Under the pieces are notes generated by a model. It saw only the letters and a program-made list of their open reading frames with translations. It ran no database searches and was not told where the DNA came from. A stretch of DNA of 64,000 bases, from positions 496,001-560,000 of the forward strand of contig OY969928.1 of NCBI GenBank assembly GCA_963704675.1, given 5' to 3'. Positions 42,357 through 50,986 of this stretch are shown piece by piece. Numbering within the stretch: the first letter of the stretch is position 1; each line of letters opens with the position of its first letter. The translations under genes were made by a program, and so were the position numbers. The stretch is from DASUVM01 sp963704675. GTDB taxonomy: Bacteria > Patescibacteriota > Saccharimonadia > Saccharimonadales > Saccharimonadaceae.

Positions 42357-42408
42357 TTGCTTAATTGTAACATGACCTATATATTCATTAATAGTAAAAG
42401 GAGCAACT

Positions 42409-42648
42409 ATGGCTAAGAAGGAAGAGTTTAAAGTTAATGGTGAAGAACTGCTCGCTAAGGTAAAGCAGCTTATTAATGAAGGCAATATTCGCCGCATTAT
42501 TATCAAAAATAAAGATGACAAAACACTTGTTGAATTACCTCTCACTATCGGTGTCGTCGGTGCAGTTATCGCTCCTGTTTTGGCAGCCGTTGGCGCAATT
42601 GCGGCACTCGTAACTGAATGCACTATTGTCGTTGAGCGTAAAGACTAA
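42409..42648 (+). CDS. DUF4342 domain protein
   Basis: 79 residues with AAAGGAG 6 nt before the ATG. The pattern (EEFKVNGEELLAKVKQLINEGNIRRIIIKNKDDKTLVELPLTIGV, then a membrane helix about 47-69) is that of DUF4342, small proteins with a cytosolic N-terminal domain and one hydrophobic segment. The function is not known; in actinobacteria and firmicutes it often accompanies regulatory genes. Divergent from the zincin gene. Confidence 0.85.
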   Translation: MAKKEEFKVNGEELLAKVKQLINEGNIRRIIIKNKDDKTLVELPLTIGVVGAVIAPVLAAVGAIAALVTECTIVVERKD

Positions 42649-42677
42649 AGTTGACCAAAATACAGTTTAGCCACATA

Positions 42678-43148
42678 TCAATTATTGAGATAGTAAATTG
42701 AAGCCGTTAGAATAGTCGCAAATAATACCCACATAAGATATGGCAGCAAAAGCCATGCACTAAGTGCCGAGCTTCTGGCAAAAGTCATCATCATCCATAC
42801 AATAGCCGCCAATAATATAAGTATCTCAACGAACGCCCATAGCAATAAATGGGCACCGAAGAATATGTATGACCAGGCCAAATTTAAAACCAGTTGCGTG
42901 CCAAACGAGACAAATGCCATTCTATGATCACCTGGTTGACGCCAGGCCAAAAAGAAAGCTACTCCCATTAAAAGATAAAGTGTCGTCCACACGGGGCCAA
43001 ATAGCCAGTTCGGTGGGTTAAACTCAGGTTTTATAAGGCTGCTGTACCATGTTGAAATTTCGTTTATCGTTATCAGTGAGCCTAGTGCACCAATGACGAG
43101 AGGTAATAACAAGGCAAAAACCAATTTTGGTACATCTTTTCGTTCCAT
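42678..43148 (-). CDS. TspO/MBR family membrane protein
   Basis: Start at ATG 43148 (MERKDVPKLVFALLLP); the extended GTG start at 43163 overlaps the end of the upstream hydrolase remnant. 156 residues, five membrane helices and the TspO signature: WYSSLIKPEFNPPNWLFGPVWTTLYLLMGVA. TspO/PBR proteins bind porphyrins and related ligands and help with oxidative or salt stress in bacteria. No haem or porphyrin pathway is visible here. Confidence 0.93.
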   Translation of the reverse strand: MERKDVPKLVFALLLPLVIGALGSLITINEISTWYSSLIKPEFNPPNWLFGPVWTTLYLLMGVAFFLAWRQPGDHRMAFVSFGTQLVLNLAWSYIFFGAHLLLWAFVEILILLAAIVWMMMTFARSSALSAWLLLPYLMWVLFATILTASIYYLNN

Positions 43149-43152
43149 AAAT

Positions 43153-43350
43153 TTATAATACACGAATAACTTCGTTGATTACGATATCTGGCCGCTTTTT
43201 CGGGATATGGTGCGCATATTCAAGAATCTTTACATTTACTCGCGGTGGCAAAGAGGCAGTTTCAAGATTTTTAAGGTATTCTTGTCCATCATATTTTCCT
43301 ACAAGAATAGTTGTAGGTATCAAAAATATAATTTTATTTATAAGGAGCCA
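43153..43350 (-). pseudogene. C-terminal remnant of an alpha/beta-hydrolase
   Basis: A 65-codon open stretch with no start codon ends at TAA 43153 and is preceded by TGA at 43353-43351. It reads IPTTILVGKYDGQEYLKNLE...VNVKILEYAHHIPKKRPDIVINEVIRVL. This is the pattern of the last ~60 residues of an alpha/beta-hydrolase, with the acid residue in GKYDG and the catalytic His in YAHHIP. The rest of the gene is missing, so this looks like a decayed gene upstream of tspO. Confidence 0.55.
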
Positions 43351-43417
43351 TCAAATCATCATGAAAAGCTAACATTCCTACGAACGTTTATATAAACACT
43401 AACAAGGAGTGTTATCT

Positions 43418-43474
43418 ATGGCCAAAGGTAGAGAAAAACCTCGACGCGAGCCTAAAAAGAAACCAAAGCAGTAG
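43418..43474 (+). CDS. 18-aa basic small protein
   Basis: ATG 43418 to TAG 43474 encodes MAKGREKPRREPKKKPKQ. A good Shine-Dalgarno AAGGAG lies 9 nt upstream and a terminator follows at once, so the ORF has its own small transcription unit. Very short lysine-rich ORFs of the form MAKGxEKxxRExKKPKK are, from memory, found in many bacteria with no known function. Too short for most gene callers. Confidence 0.6.
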   Translation: MAKGREKPRREPKKKPKQ

Positions 43475-43486
43475 AGGCTTTGGGCT

Positions 43487-43519
43487 GCGCCCTACTAACA
43501 AGTGGGGCGTATTTAATTT
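43487..43519 (+). terminator. terminator of the 18-aa gene
   Basis: GCGCCCTA (43487-43494) pairs with TGGGGCGT (43503-43510) over 8 bp including two G-U pairs, and is followed by ATTTAATTTTT. Confidence 0.5.
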
Positions 43520-43547
43520 TTACTGATTAGTCAGTACACTAAAACCT

Positions 43548-44096
43548 ATGGAACGTATTTTAACTCTGCAAGATAAAAACTTCGATTCACATGCGTCTGA
43601 TGTTGATCGCAGTAACTTTACAAAACGGTTAGCGGCGCGAGCAGTCGTATTAGATAACGACAATAAAGTGGGGCTTATGTATGTCAGCAAAGAAGGATAT
43701 TACAAATTGCCTGGGGGCGGCATAGATGAAGGAGAAGATATATCGGCAGCCCTTACACGCGAACTGCTCGAGGAGCTCGGCTGTCAGGCTAAAATTATAC
43801 AACCTCTTGGTGAAGTGTTAGAGTATAGAGACTATTGGCAGCTCATACAGACGTCATATAGCTATCTAGCGCGCCTCTCGGGCGATAAAGGCAGTCCGAA
43901 CTTAACTGAACTTGAGCGTTCACAAGGTTTTGAAGTTACTTGGCAAAACAACATCACAGCCGCACTGACAGCACTTCAGGAACAACAGCCTACTGGATCC
44001 GAGAAACTCGCCTATCAATTTATGCAAGCACGGGATATTGCAATTTTAGAAATGGCCCAAAAAGCAATAGGCGCTTCAAAAGGGGCACCTGCTTAA
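43548..44096 (+). CDS. Nudix hydrolase
   Basis: 182 residues. The Nudix box is GGGIDEGEDISAALTRELLEELG (about 57-79), which matches GX5EX7REUXEEXGU. The flanking strands ARAVVLDNDNKVGLMYV and YYKLPGG are as in nucleoside diphosphate-linked pyrophosphatases. The substrate cannot be told from sequence. TACACT ends 8 nt before the ATG, which suggests a nearly leaderless message. Confidence 0.9.
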   Translation: MERILTLQDKNFDSHASDVDRSNFTKRLAARAVVLDNDNKVGLMYVSKEGYYKLPGGGIDEGEDISAALTRELLEELGCQAKIIQPLGEVLEYRDYWQLIQTSYSYLARLSGDKGSPNLTELERSQGFEVTWQNNITAALTALQEQQPTGSEKLAYQFMQARDIAILEMAQKAIGASKGAPA

Positions 44097-44115
44097 GACA
44101 TGCTGAGAATAACTG

Positions 44116-45636
44116 CTATGAAAACTTCAAATCAGAGTAAATGTTTTTAGTAACTTCATCAATCTCATGGCGAAGCTGTGGAAATGGCACACCTTCGCGG
44201 GCGGTAATGCCTTCGAGCATCCAAAAGAGACGTTCACTATAACCAAAGCCGCAAGCGGGCGGCATGCCGTATTCGAGCATTTCAACAAAATCAATGTCAA
44301 GCATTTGCGCTTCAGCATCGCCGGCATCACGCATAGCTTGCTGTTCTTTAAAACGATTCAATTGGTCAATCGGGTCATTAAGCTCAGAATAAGCCTTACA
44401 GGCTTCAGTACCACCTAAGATGAGGTTAAATTGTTCGGTTAGCTCAGGCTTGCTCGGCTGCGTTTTCGCTAAGGGCTGTAAGAAAGTTGGTACATCAACC
44501 AAAAAAGCCGGGCCAGGTAAGGTTACACGTACCTTTTTCCAAAGCTTATCAATACCACGCGCTCGATTGTCTTGTTTTTCAACTTCAATGCCATGCTCGC
44601 TTAACTGTGCTTGCACTTCTTCGAGCGTACAATTGAACACATCGAGTCCGTAATGCTCCTGGATAACCTCAACGAAACTAATACGGGGCCAATCTTCATT
44701 ATCGGCACCCAGGTCAATCTCTTGACCATTCCTCAGCGTAAATTGGCGCCTACCCCAGGTTTGATCAGCCACATAACGAACTAAACGCTCAGTAAGCTTC
44801 ATACCAGCCTCCCAATCCGCATAAGCCCAGTACCACTCCATTGCAATGTGCTCTGGCAAATGCTCATCAGAATAATTTTCATTTCTAAAGCGAGCACCGA
44901 TATCAAATACTTTCTCGTAGCCACCACCTAGCAAACGCTTGAGCGGGAGTTCATGACTTATGCGCAGATAAAAGTCTTGATCAAGAGCATCCATATGAGT
45001 CACGAACGGGTGTGCATCAGCACCTCCCGTCGTTGCTTCAAGCACCGGTATATTCATCTCGACAAATCCTTCACCTATCAAGAAACTGCGAGTTGCTTGC
45101 CAGAAAGCACTTCGGCGCAAATAACGCTCATAGACATCGTGATTAACGTTTGTGTCAACGTAGCGCCGCCGCAAACGCTCCTCTTTATTTGTGAAGCCTT
45201 GGGCTAGTGGCATTGGCCGCAGGCTTTTAGTGAGCAGCCGAAGCTTCACGACATCAATTGAAACCTCGCCAGTTTGAGTTTTAATAACGGGGCCAGTTGC
45301 TTCGATAAAATCGCCAGTATCAAGCAATGGTAATTCCGCAAAACCAATCTGACTTTCAGCACCGTTTAAAGCTTCGAGATTATCTGCCCTAAGAAATAAC
45401 TGCAATGCGCCACTCGCATCCTTCACTGCAATAAAGGCGATTTTGCCGAACTTACGAATAGCCGTAACTCGCCCGGCAATAGTGATAGTTTGACCTTGTA
45501 ACTCGTCGAATTGATCAGTAACTGCCGCGGCATTATGCGTGCGATGCGCTTTTGCAGGATAAAGATAAACACCATTCGCCTTCAACTCGTCGAGTTTGCG
45601 CAGCCGTTCATCACGATAGTCTTTGAGTGTTGCCAT
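44116..45636 (-). CDS. lysS: lysyl-tRNA synthetase (class II)
   Basis: 506 residues. The N-terminal OB-fold anticodon-binding domain (about 48-140, ITIAGRVTAIRKFGKIAFIAVKD) is followed by the class II core. Motif 2 is FDIGARFRNENYSDEHLPEHIAMEW and motif 3 is PPACGFGYSERLFWMLEG. It is the usual LysS length. It is the last gene of the long minus-strand run that starts at rpsB, separated from greA by a terminator. Confidence 0.97.
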   Translation of the reverse strand: MATLKDYRDERLRKLDELKANGVYLYPAKAHRTHNAAAVTDQFDELQGQTITIAGRVTAIRKFGKIAFIAVKDASGALQLFLRADNLEALNGAESQIGFAELPLLDTGDFIEATGPVIKTQTGEVSIDVVKLRLLTKSLRPMPLAQGFTNKEERLRRRYVDTNVNHDVYERYLRRSAFWQATRSFLIGEGFVEMNIPVLEATTGGADAHPFVTHMDALDQDFYLRISHELPLKRLLGGGYEKVFDIGARFRNENYSDEHLPEHIAMEWYWAYADWEAGMKLTERLVRYVADQTWGRRQFTLRNGQEIDLGADNEDWPRISFVEVIQEHYGLDVFNCTLEEVQAQLSEHGIEVEKQDNRARGIDKLWKKVRVTLPGPAFLVDVPTFLQPLAKTQPSKPELTEQFNLILGGTEACKAYSELNDPIDQLNRFKEQQAMRDAGDAEAQMLDIDFVEMLEYGMPPACGFGYSERLFWMLEGITAREGVPFPQLRHEIDEVTKNIYSDLKFS

Positions 45637-45698
45637 AAATAATTCTTTTAATCATTGGTTATTATATCTGTTATTAAGCTAAATTACTATGCCCACAA

Positions 45699-45731
45699 CT
45701 AAAGAGCCCCTTATAAGCAGCGGCTCTTTAG
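45699..45731 (-). terminator. terminator after greA
   Basis: CTAAAGAGCC (45699-45708) pairs with GGCTCTTTAG (45722-45731) over 10 bp. It is reached just after the greA stop on the minus strand. The plus strand shows a T-run further on (AAGCTTTTTTA). Confidence 0.6.
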
Positions 45732-45744
45732 CTAATAAGCTTTT

Positions 45745-46203
45745 TTACTCAATTGTTATAATTTCGTAGACCATTGCGCCACGAGGTGTTTCAATAGTAA
45801 CTTTATCACCAACTTTTTTATTGAGTAATGCCTGGCCAATTGGTGACTCATCAGAAATTTTGCCCTCAAGCGGATCGGCTTCAACTGAACCAACGACAGT
45901 ATATACAACCGTTTTACCATCTGTTTTAAGTGTAACTTTGTTACCAAGTTGTACTTTTGATGTACTCTTGGTCTTAATAATAGTTGCGTTTTGCAAGATG
46001 CCTTCGATCTCTGAAATACGGCTCTCTACCTGAGATTGTTCGTCTTTAGCGGCACTATACTCTGAATTTTCGCTCAGATCACCAAAATCACGAGCAGTTG
46101 CAATCTTGTCTGCAATCTCGCCGCGACGGCCCTTTAACTCGCTCAATTCTTCTTCGAGCTCTTTTTTACCGTCTAATGTCAATTGATAATCTTTTTTAAT
46201 CAT
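45745..46203 (-). CDS. greA: transcription elongation factor GreA
   Basis: I use ATG 46203 (MIKKDYQLTLDGKKELEEE), 6 nt after AAGGTGTG, in place of the GTG at 46209. 152 residues: an N-terminal coiled coil (about 1-75, with ARDFGDLSENSEYSAAKDEQ at the tip carrying the acidic residues) and the C-terminal FKBP-like domain ending ISDESPIGQALLNKKVGDKVTIETPRG. It enters the RNA polymerase secondary channel and stimulates cleavage of backtracked RNA. Confidence 0.97.
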   Translation of the reverse strand: MIKKDYQLTLDGKKELEEELSELKGRRGEIADKIATARDFGDLSENSEYSAAKDEQSQVESRISEIEGILQNATIIKTKSTSKVQLGNKVTLKTDGKTVVYTVVGSVEADPLEGKISDESPIGQALLNKKVGDKVTIETPRGAMVYEIITIE

Positions 46204-46325
46204 AAACACACCTTATGCTTTCTCTCATTTAGGTATCGGTTGTTCTTACAGAAAAATGGGGATACCATACACTTACCTTTCTGCCCCACTCGTTTTGTAA
46301 ACCTCAATTTACAACGTTTGCCTAA

Positions 46326-47588
46326 TTATACTGCTAATGAGGCTACTTTTGCAAGAAGCTCAGGTTCTGTAAGTAACTGTGAATTATGGGCTGTGCGCTT
46401 TTTATATTCAAGTTGACCAGCCTGCACAAGTTTAGAGCTTACCACAACTCGGTGCGGAATGCCATACAAATCAGCATCTGCGAATTTTTCACCGGCACGC
46501 AGATCTCGATCATCATAGAGCACAGCAATATTTTGATCTTCTAGCTGTTTATAGAGTTTATCCGCAGCTTCAACAACCTCTACATCATTACCGAGCCGCG
46601 TTACAATGACTTTAAATGGTGCAATATTTTCAGACCATACGAGGCCTTTTTCATCAGAGAAGTGTTCGGCAATAACACCCATTAAACGGCTTATCCCAAT
46701 CCCATAACAGCCGGCAATGATAGATTGCTGGCTACCCTGCTCATCGTTGTAATATACACCAAGGGCGTCGGTATATTTACTCTCAAGCGAAAAGATATTA
46801 CCAACTTCAACACCCGTCTTTTCAATAAGCTCATCACGTTTAAGGCCTATCTTCTCTAGATTCTCATCTGTTAATATTTCTTTATTAATAGCAATCTTTT
46901 TAGCTTCATGTACATAGATTGTATCTTCACCAACCTCGCTTAATGTTTGAAATTCATCACTAAACCGTGTTGTGAAAATACCACCATCAGCATAAGTTCG
47001 ATAGGTTATTTCGCCCAGACCAAGCCGTGCATAAACTTTATTATATGCTGCTGCGGCTTTTTCATAGAGTTCTTCATGCTCTTTTTGATTGCGAGCAAAA
47101 GAATACATATCTTTCATTAAGAACTCACGCCCACGCAATAGACCGCTCTTGGCTCTTAATTCATTACGGAATTTAGGTTGAATTTGATAAACATAAATTG
47201 GCAAGTCTTTATATGAGTTAATGTAGTCACTGAGTGCATCGACAATCGGCTCTTCGTGAGTCAAACCCATACCGAGCTCAGTGCCGTTAACAAGTTTTGT
47301 CTTGAACCAGTTATCAACCTTTTCATCATCCCAACGGTCGGTTTTTTCAAAAATATCTCGAGGCTGCAAAGTTGTCATCTGCACTTCTTGACTACCGATG
47401 GCGTTCATTTCTTCACGAACAATCTGGCTAATGTTATCTAGAACACGCTTTCCTAATGGCAGATAAGCGTATACACCAGCCATTTCTTTATGAATAAAAC
47501 CCGCCTTAATAAGCAGTTGAGCATTTTTTGCGACTTCTTCCGCAGGTGCTGTTTTACGTGTTTTAGTAAATAATTGGGAAAGTCTCAT
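46326..47588 (-). CDS. proS: prolyl-tRNA synthetase with shortened insertion domain
   Basis: Start at ATG 47588 (MRLSQLFTKTRKTAP), preceded by CGAGG. 420 residues. The class II core has motif 2 as QIQPKFRNELRAKSGLLRGREFLMKDMYSF and motif 3 as CYGIGISRLMGVIAEHF; the C-terminal anticodon domain ends the protein. Typical bacterial ProRS (about 570 aa) has a ~180-residue editing insertion between motifs 2 and 3. Here the stretch is only about 60 residues, so post-transfer editing of Ala-tRNA-Pro is probably missing. Part of the rpsB-to-lysS cluster. Confidence 0.95.
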   Translation of the reverse strand: MRLSQLFTKTRKTAPAEEVAKNAQLLIKAGFIHKEMAGVYAYLPLGKRVLDNISQIVREEMNAIGSQEVQMTTLQPRDIFEKTDRWDDEKVDNWFKTKLVNGTELGMGLTHEEPIVDALSDYINSYKDLPIYVYQIQPKFRNELRAKSGLLRGREFLMKDMYSFARNQKEHEELYEKAAAAYNKVYARLGLGEITYRTYADGGIFTTRFSDEFQTLSEVGEDTIYVHEAKKIAINKEILTDENLEKIGLKRDELIEKTGVEVGNIFSLESKYTDALGVYYNDEQGSQQSIIAGCYGIGISRLMGVIAEHFSDEKGLVWSENIAPFKVIVTRLGNDVEVVEAADKLYKQLEDQNIAVLYDDRDLRAGEKFADADLYGIPHRVVVSSKLVQAGQLEYKKRTAHNSQLLTEPELLAKVASLAV

Positions 47589-47699
47589 GCGGGCCTCGTT
47601 TATAAACAATGATTACAAAATGATTAGTAGTAAAAAGTTACGGCCACAAGGCCGGAGTAATAGAATGTATGCTGGGGTAACTCTTTTGATATGCCATAA

Positions 47700-48458
47700 T
47701 TACCCTATATTGTATATAAAAAGATACAAAAAAGCGATGAAATTCTTTAATCCATGTAATGCTACGCTCGCCCAAATGCTCTGAGTTTTCTCGCGTAAAT
47801 AACATAAAAAGAGGCTCAAAATAAAAACGTCTATTGCAACGTTTATATGCTTAATAATCAAGGCACCTGAGGTGGCATCAAACAACATATGAAGGATTGC
47901 AAATGCTAAACTTACTAGAATAGCTACCGCTGTAAACGAAAGCCGCTTGCGTAATAAACCAAATAAATAACCTCGAAAGGCAAACTCTTCGGCAAGCGGA
48001 ACAAGCACACTCAAAAAAATGGCCGTTAAAACTAGATTATGTGAGCTTTCCGGAGACAAGCCAATTTCTTGCTTCTCGGTGGGATTATACTCGGGAAATA
48101 CTACGCTCACTAGAATCGAAAAAGCAATCGTTAAGGCCATATATACTGCAAAAATAAGTGGGGTCAAGAGTATAAGATACCAATGACGCATTTTGCCAAT
48201 TCCAAGGTCGGCGACTTTTGCATTAAAAAAACGAATAAAAAGCAACAAACCAATAACAACTAAGGCATGTAATAAAAGATATGCGACAGTATTTGCTTCC
48301 ACTTCGGCTAACGCTTGAAGAAAACCCCTAAAAGGTACGAGGATCCCGCTCGTGAGCCACGGTGCTACAATATCGACGACCAAAAGCATTGAGGCAATCA
48401 CAGCTAGGCTGTAAAGTATCTTTTGCACCCAGGGCATAATGGCGGCACGCGTCTTCAA
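47700..48458 (-). CDS. CPBP family intramembrane metalloprotease
   Basis: 252 residues, about seven membrane helices. The CPBP/Abi motif 1 is PLAEEFAFRGYLFGLLRKRLS (EExxxR) and motif 2 is LAFAILHML (FxxxH), as in type II CAAX prenyl endopeptidases. The active-site residues are intact. Members process prenylated proteins or act in bacteriocin self-immunity; the role here is unknown. Its start lies 4 nt from the rseP stop, in the same transcript. Confidence 0.9.
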   Translation of the reverse strand: MKTRAAIMPWVQKILYSLAVIASMLLVVDIVAPWLTSGILVPFRGFLQALAEVEANTVAYLLLHALVVIGLLLFIRFFNAKVADLGIGKMRHWYLILLTPLIFAVYMALTIAFSILVSVVFPEYNPTEKQEIGLSPESSHNLVLTAIFLSVLVPLAEEFAFRGYLFGLLRKRLSFTAVAILVSLAFAILHMLFDATSGALIIKHINVAIDVFILSLFLCYLREKTQSIWASVALHGLKNFIAFLYLFIYNIG

Positions 48459-48461
48459 AAT

Positions 48462-49607
48462 CTATCTTCCAAATAGCTTCGTTACATCAAGGATGGTAAT
48501 GAAAACAAAGAGTCCCATAAGCGCAAGGAAGCCAGTAGCATTAATGCTCTCTTCTTTCTCTCTAGTGAGCGGTTTTTTCAAAGCTCGAAACAGAAGCGTT
48601 AGATATAAACGACCACCATCGAGAGCTGGTATTGGCAGCACATTCATAATGGCCAGGGATAAAGAAAGAATGGCAATAATAAATAGCACGCCAATAAGAC
48701 CAGTGTTTTGGGCTGTCTGTAGTAAATAATTCACGATACCTACTGGGCCAGCCACTCCTTCACCTGCCTTTTGTAATGCTTGATCGCCCGCATGACGTGA
48801 CACCTCATTAGAGCTAAATTTGCTTACGATTCCTGTAAACACATTGCCAAGCGCATTCCCAATACCCTTAAGCGTTTCCCAGCTGAATTGTGCAGTCACA
48901 CCAACACCAACAAGCGGTGCCGACCATGTTGAGCGACGATAAATTTGTTCGCCCAGTGTAATTCCGAGTTGACCGCCTTTTGCGTTAGCAGGCCGAAGTG
49001 TCACGTTGGCCGTCTTTACTTCACCAGAACGGATATATTCCACCGATACTTGCTGACCAGCTCGTTGTTTTGTAGCATTTTGTAAATCGGTGGCAGTATT
49101 GACCTTTGCACCTGCAATCGACTTGATTTGATCATTACTCTTTATTCCAGCTTTTTCGGCGGGGCTACCCTCCCCGACATCACCAGCAACAACTTTTTGC
49201 GACACAATCTGTGTATCATTCGCCACCGTAAATTGATTCTCGAATACCTGCGGCAAACCAAATAGTGCAAGAATAGTGAATAGTACCGCTGCCGTTATCC
49301 AGTTCATCACTACTCCAGCAAGCAAGATTTTAGTTTTTACCCACAAATTTGCCGCACCGTAAGCACCCTTACCTTTCGCATCATCGCTTTCACCCTTTAG
49401 TTTTACGAAGCCACCGAGAGGTAACCAGTTTAGTGTAAAAAGCACGCCATTCTTGAGTTTCTTCTTCCAAGCTCGTGGCGGAAATCCAATGCCGAATTCT
49501 TCAACTTCTACGCCATTACGCTTGGCAGCAATCGCATGGCCTAACTCGTGTATAACCACGAGCGCAATAAATAAAATGATTCCTAAAATGAATAATAATG
49601 TTCCCAT
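48462..49607 (-). CDS. rseP: site-2 protease RseP-like (M50)
   Basis: 381 residues. The zinc motif is HELGHAIAAKRNGVEVEEFGIGFPP (HExxH, about 21-25), the PDZ domain lies at about 135-200 (GSPAEKAGIKSNDQIKSI) and the third ligand is in NVLPIPALDGGRLYL (about 325). It cuts transmembrane segments of regulatory proteins (anti-sigma factors, signal peptide remnants). In many bacteria it sits after uppS-cdsA-dxr; here it follows uppS directly. Confidence 0.95.
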   Translation of the reverse strand: MGTLLFILGIILFIALVVIHELGHAIAAKRNGVEVEEFGIGFPPRAWKKKLKNGVLFTLNWLPLGGFVKLKGESDDAKGKGAYGAANLWVKTKILLAGVVMNWITAAVLFTILALFGLPQVFENQFTVANDTQIVSQKVVAGDVGEGSPAEKAGIKSNDQIKSIAGAKVNTATDLQNATKQRAGQQVSVEYIRSGEVKTANVTLRPANAKGGQLGITLGEQIYRRSTWSAPLVGVGVTAQFSWETLKGIGNALGNVFTGIVSKFSSNEVSRHAGDQALQKAGEGVAGPVGIVNYLLQTAQNTGLIGVLFIIAILSLSLAIMNVLPIPALDGGRLYLTLLFRALKKPLTREKEESINATGFLALMGLFVFITILDVTKLFGR

Positions 49608-49620
49608 AATACTCCGCTTG

Positions 49621-50328
49621 TTAATTGCCGAAACGGCGTTGTCTGTTACTATATTCTTCTATTATTGCATGAACATCCTCTGGACGCATATCCGGCCAAA
49701 GCTTTTCTAGAAAAATAAATTCGCTATAAGCGGCACGCCAAAGCATAAAATTACTCAGACGATGCTCACCACTAGTACGTACGATAACATCAACCGGCGG
49801 CACCTCCGGCGCATATAAATATTGCGCGACTAATGCGGGTGTTATCGCCTCGTCACTTATTTTGGCTCGTATGATTGCTTTAAAAGCATCAACAATCTCA
49901 AGTTGGCCACCATAATTAAAACAGAGTATAAATGTTCCTTTTTGATGAAGTTTGGTTTGCGCTTCAGCATTATCAATCGCCTTTATAATGTTCTGAGCCA
50001 AACCATCTCTTCGGCCAGCTACAATAAGCCGTATTTGGTTGTCGTTAAATATCTGAATATCGGCAGTCAATAGGCGAATCATTAGGCTCATGATTTTGCT
50101 GATTTCTTCTTGGCCACGCTTCCAGTTCTCACTACTAAATGTATAGGCTGAGACATATTCTATACCCGCACGAAACATCATCGGCAAAATATCTTTCATA
50201 GCACTGTAGCCCGCAAGATGTCCTTCATAGGGTGGCAAGCCATGCTTCTTTGCCCAGCGGCGGTTACCATCTAAAATATAACCAACATGAGTGGGGATTT
50301 TTAACGCATTAGCATCTGATTCGCTCAC
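49621..50328 (-). CDS. uppS: undecaprenyl (isoprenyl) diphosphate synthase
   Basis: 235 residues of the cis-prenyltransferase family. The catalytic Asp and substrate loop are in GYILDGNRRWAKKHGLPPYEGH, followed by TFSSENWKR. The C-terminal IVRTSGEHRLSNFMLWRAAYSEF binds the IPP pyrophosphate. It makes the lipid carrier for cell wall precursors. No IPP-forming genes are present in the window. Its start overlaps the frr stop by 4 nt. Confidence 0.96.
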   Translation of the reverse strand: MSESDANALKIPTHVGYILDGNRRWAKKHGLPPYEGHLAGYSAMKDILPMMFRAGIEYVSAYTFSSENWKRGQEEISKIMSLMIRLLTADIQIFNDNQIRLIVAGRRDGLAQNIIKAIDNAEAQTKLHQKGTFILCFNYGGQLEIVDAFKAIIRAKISDEAITPALVAQYLYAPEVPPVDVIVRTSGEHRLSNFMLWRAAYSEFIFLEKLWPDMRPEDVHAIIEEYSNRQRRFGN

Positions 50329-50879
50329 AGTTGCATAATTTCCTGCTCTTTTGTTTTTGCCGCTGTTTCGAGTTTAGCTTGTACATCATTCATCGCGTTC
50401 TCGAGAGTTTTTTCAATACGCTTATAATCATCTTCGGAAATATCCTTACTGTCCTTTATTGCCTTAGCCTCTTTCAGTGCATCATGACGCACATTCCGAA
50501 GCGTAATGCGGCAATCTTCAACCTTTTCACCAAGCTGCTTTACCATTTGCTGACGACGTTCAGTAGAAAGTGGTGGAATAGGCACGCGTACCAGCCTGCC
50601 GTCATCCGACGGATTAAGGCCAAGCGATTGATTATCACGAATCGCAACAACAATTGCCTGTAAAGTGTTTGGATCGAATGGCGTGATTTGCAATAATTGT
50701 GCATCGGCAACAACTACATTACCGACCTGGTTCAATGGCATTTTTTGTCCATAAGCATCAACAACAACACTATCGAGCATGCTAGGGTGGGCACGGCCGG
50801 TTCGAATTTTCTTCAATTCAGTTTCAAAATGATCGAGCGCTTGATGCATGCGCTGCTCATAGGTTTTCGTATCAAACAT
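50325..50879 (-). CDS. frr: ribosome recycling factor
   Basis: 184 residues with the standard RRF layout: FETELKKIRTGRAHPSMLDSVVVDAYGQKMPLNQVGNV, then RVPIPPLSTERRQQMVKQLGEKVEDCRITLRNVRHDALKEAKA. It splits post-termination ribosomes with EF-G. A strong AAGGAG ribosome binding site lies 11 nt before the ATG. pyrH, which normally precedes frr, is missing. Confidence 0.97.
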   Translation of the reverse strand: MFDTKTYEQRMHQALDHFETELKKIRTGRAHPSMLDSVVVDAYGQKMPLNQVGNVVVADAQLLQITPFDPNTLQAIVVAIRDNQSLGLNPSDDGRLVRVPIPPLSTERRQQMVKQLGEKVEDCRITLRNVRHDALKEAKAIKDSKDISEDDYKRIEKTLENAMNDVQAKLETAAKTKEQEIMQL

Positions 50880-50941
50880 TTATAAGTCACTCCTTGTAGC
50901 CTTATAGTAACAAAAATAAATAGTTCAGTGTAGCGGCGAAC

Positions 50942-50970
50942 AAAAACACCCCTTCAAAAGGAGTGCTTTT
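50942..50970 (-). terminator. terminator after tsf
   Basis: On the minus strand, AAGCACTCCT pairs with AGGGGTGTTT over about 10 bp and TTTTTG follows. It separates the rpsB-tsf unit from frr-uppS. Confidence 0.65.
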
Positions 50971-50986
50971 GCCATAGAATATTCTG

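Noticed and set aside
42357..42623. N-terminal extension of the zincin gene (MHSVTSAAIAP...)
   Set aside because: It lies antisense to the well-supported DUF4342 gene and its low-complexity Ala/Thr/Ser sequence is typical of an antisense shadow. The internal ATG at 42356 gives a normal small zincin.
43298..43317. 7-bp hairpin CCTACAA/TTGTAGG as a terminator
   Set aside because: It lies inside the hydrolase remnant and lacks a U-tract on either strand.
46295..46314. TTGTAAA/TTTACAA inverted repeat between proS and greA
   Set aside because: Seven AT-rich base pairs with a 6-nt spacer can occur by chance; there is no promoter alignment to suggest an operator.
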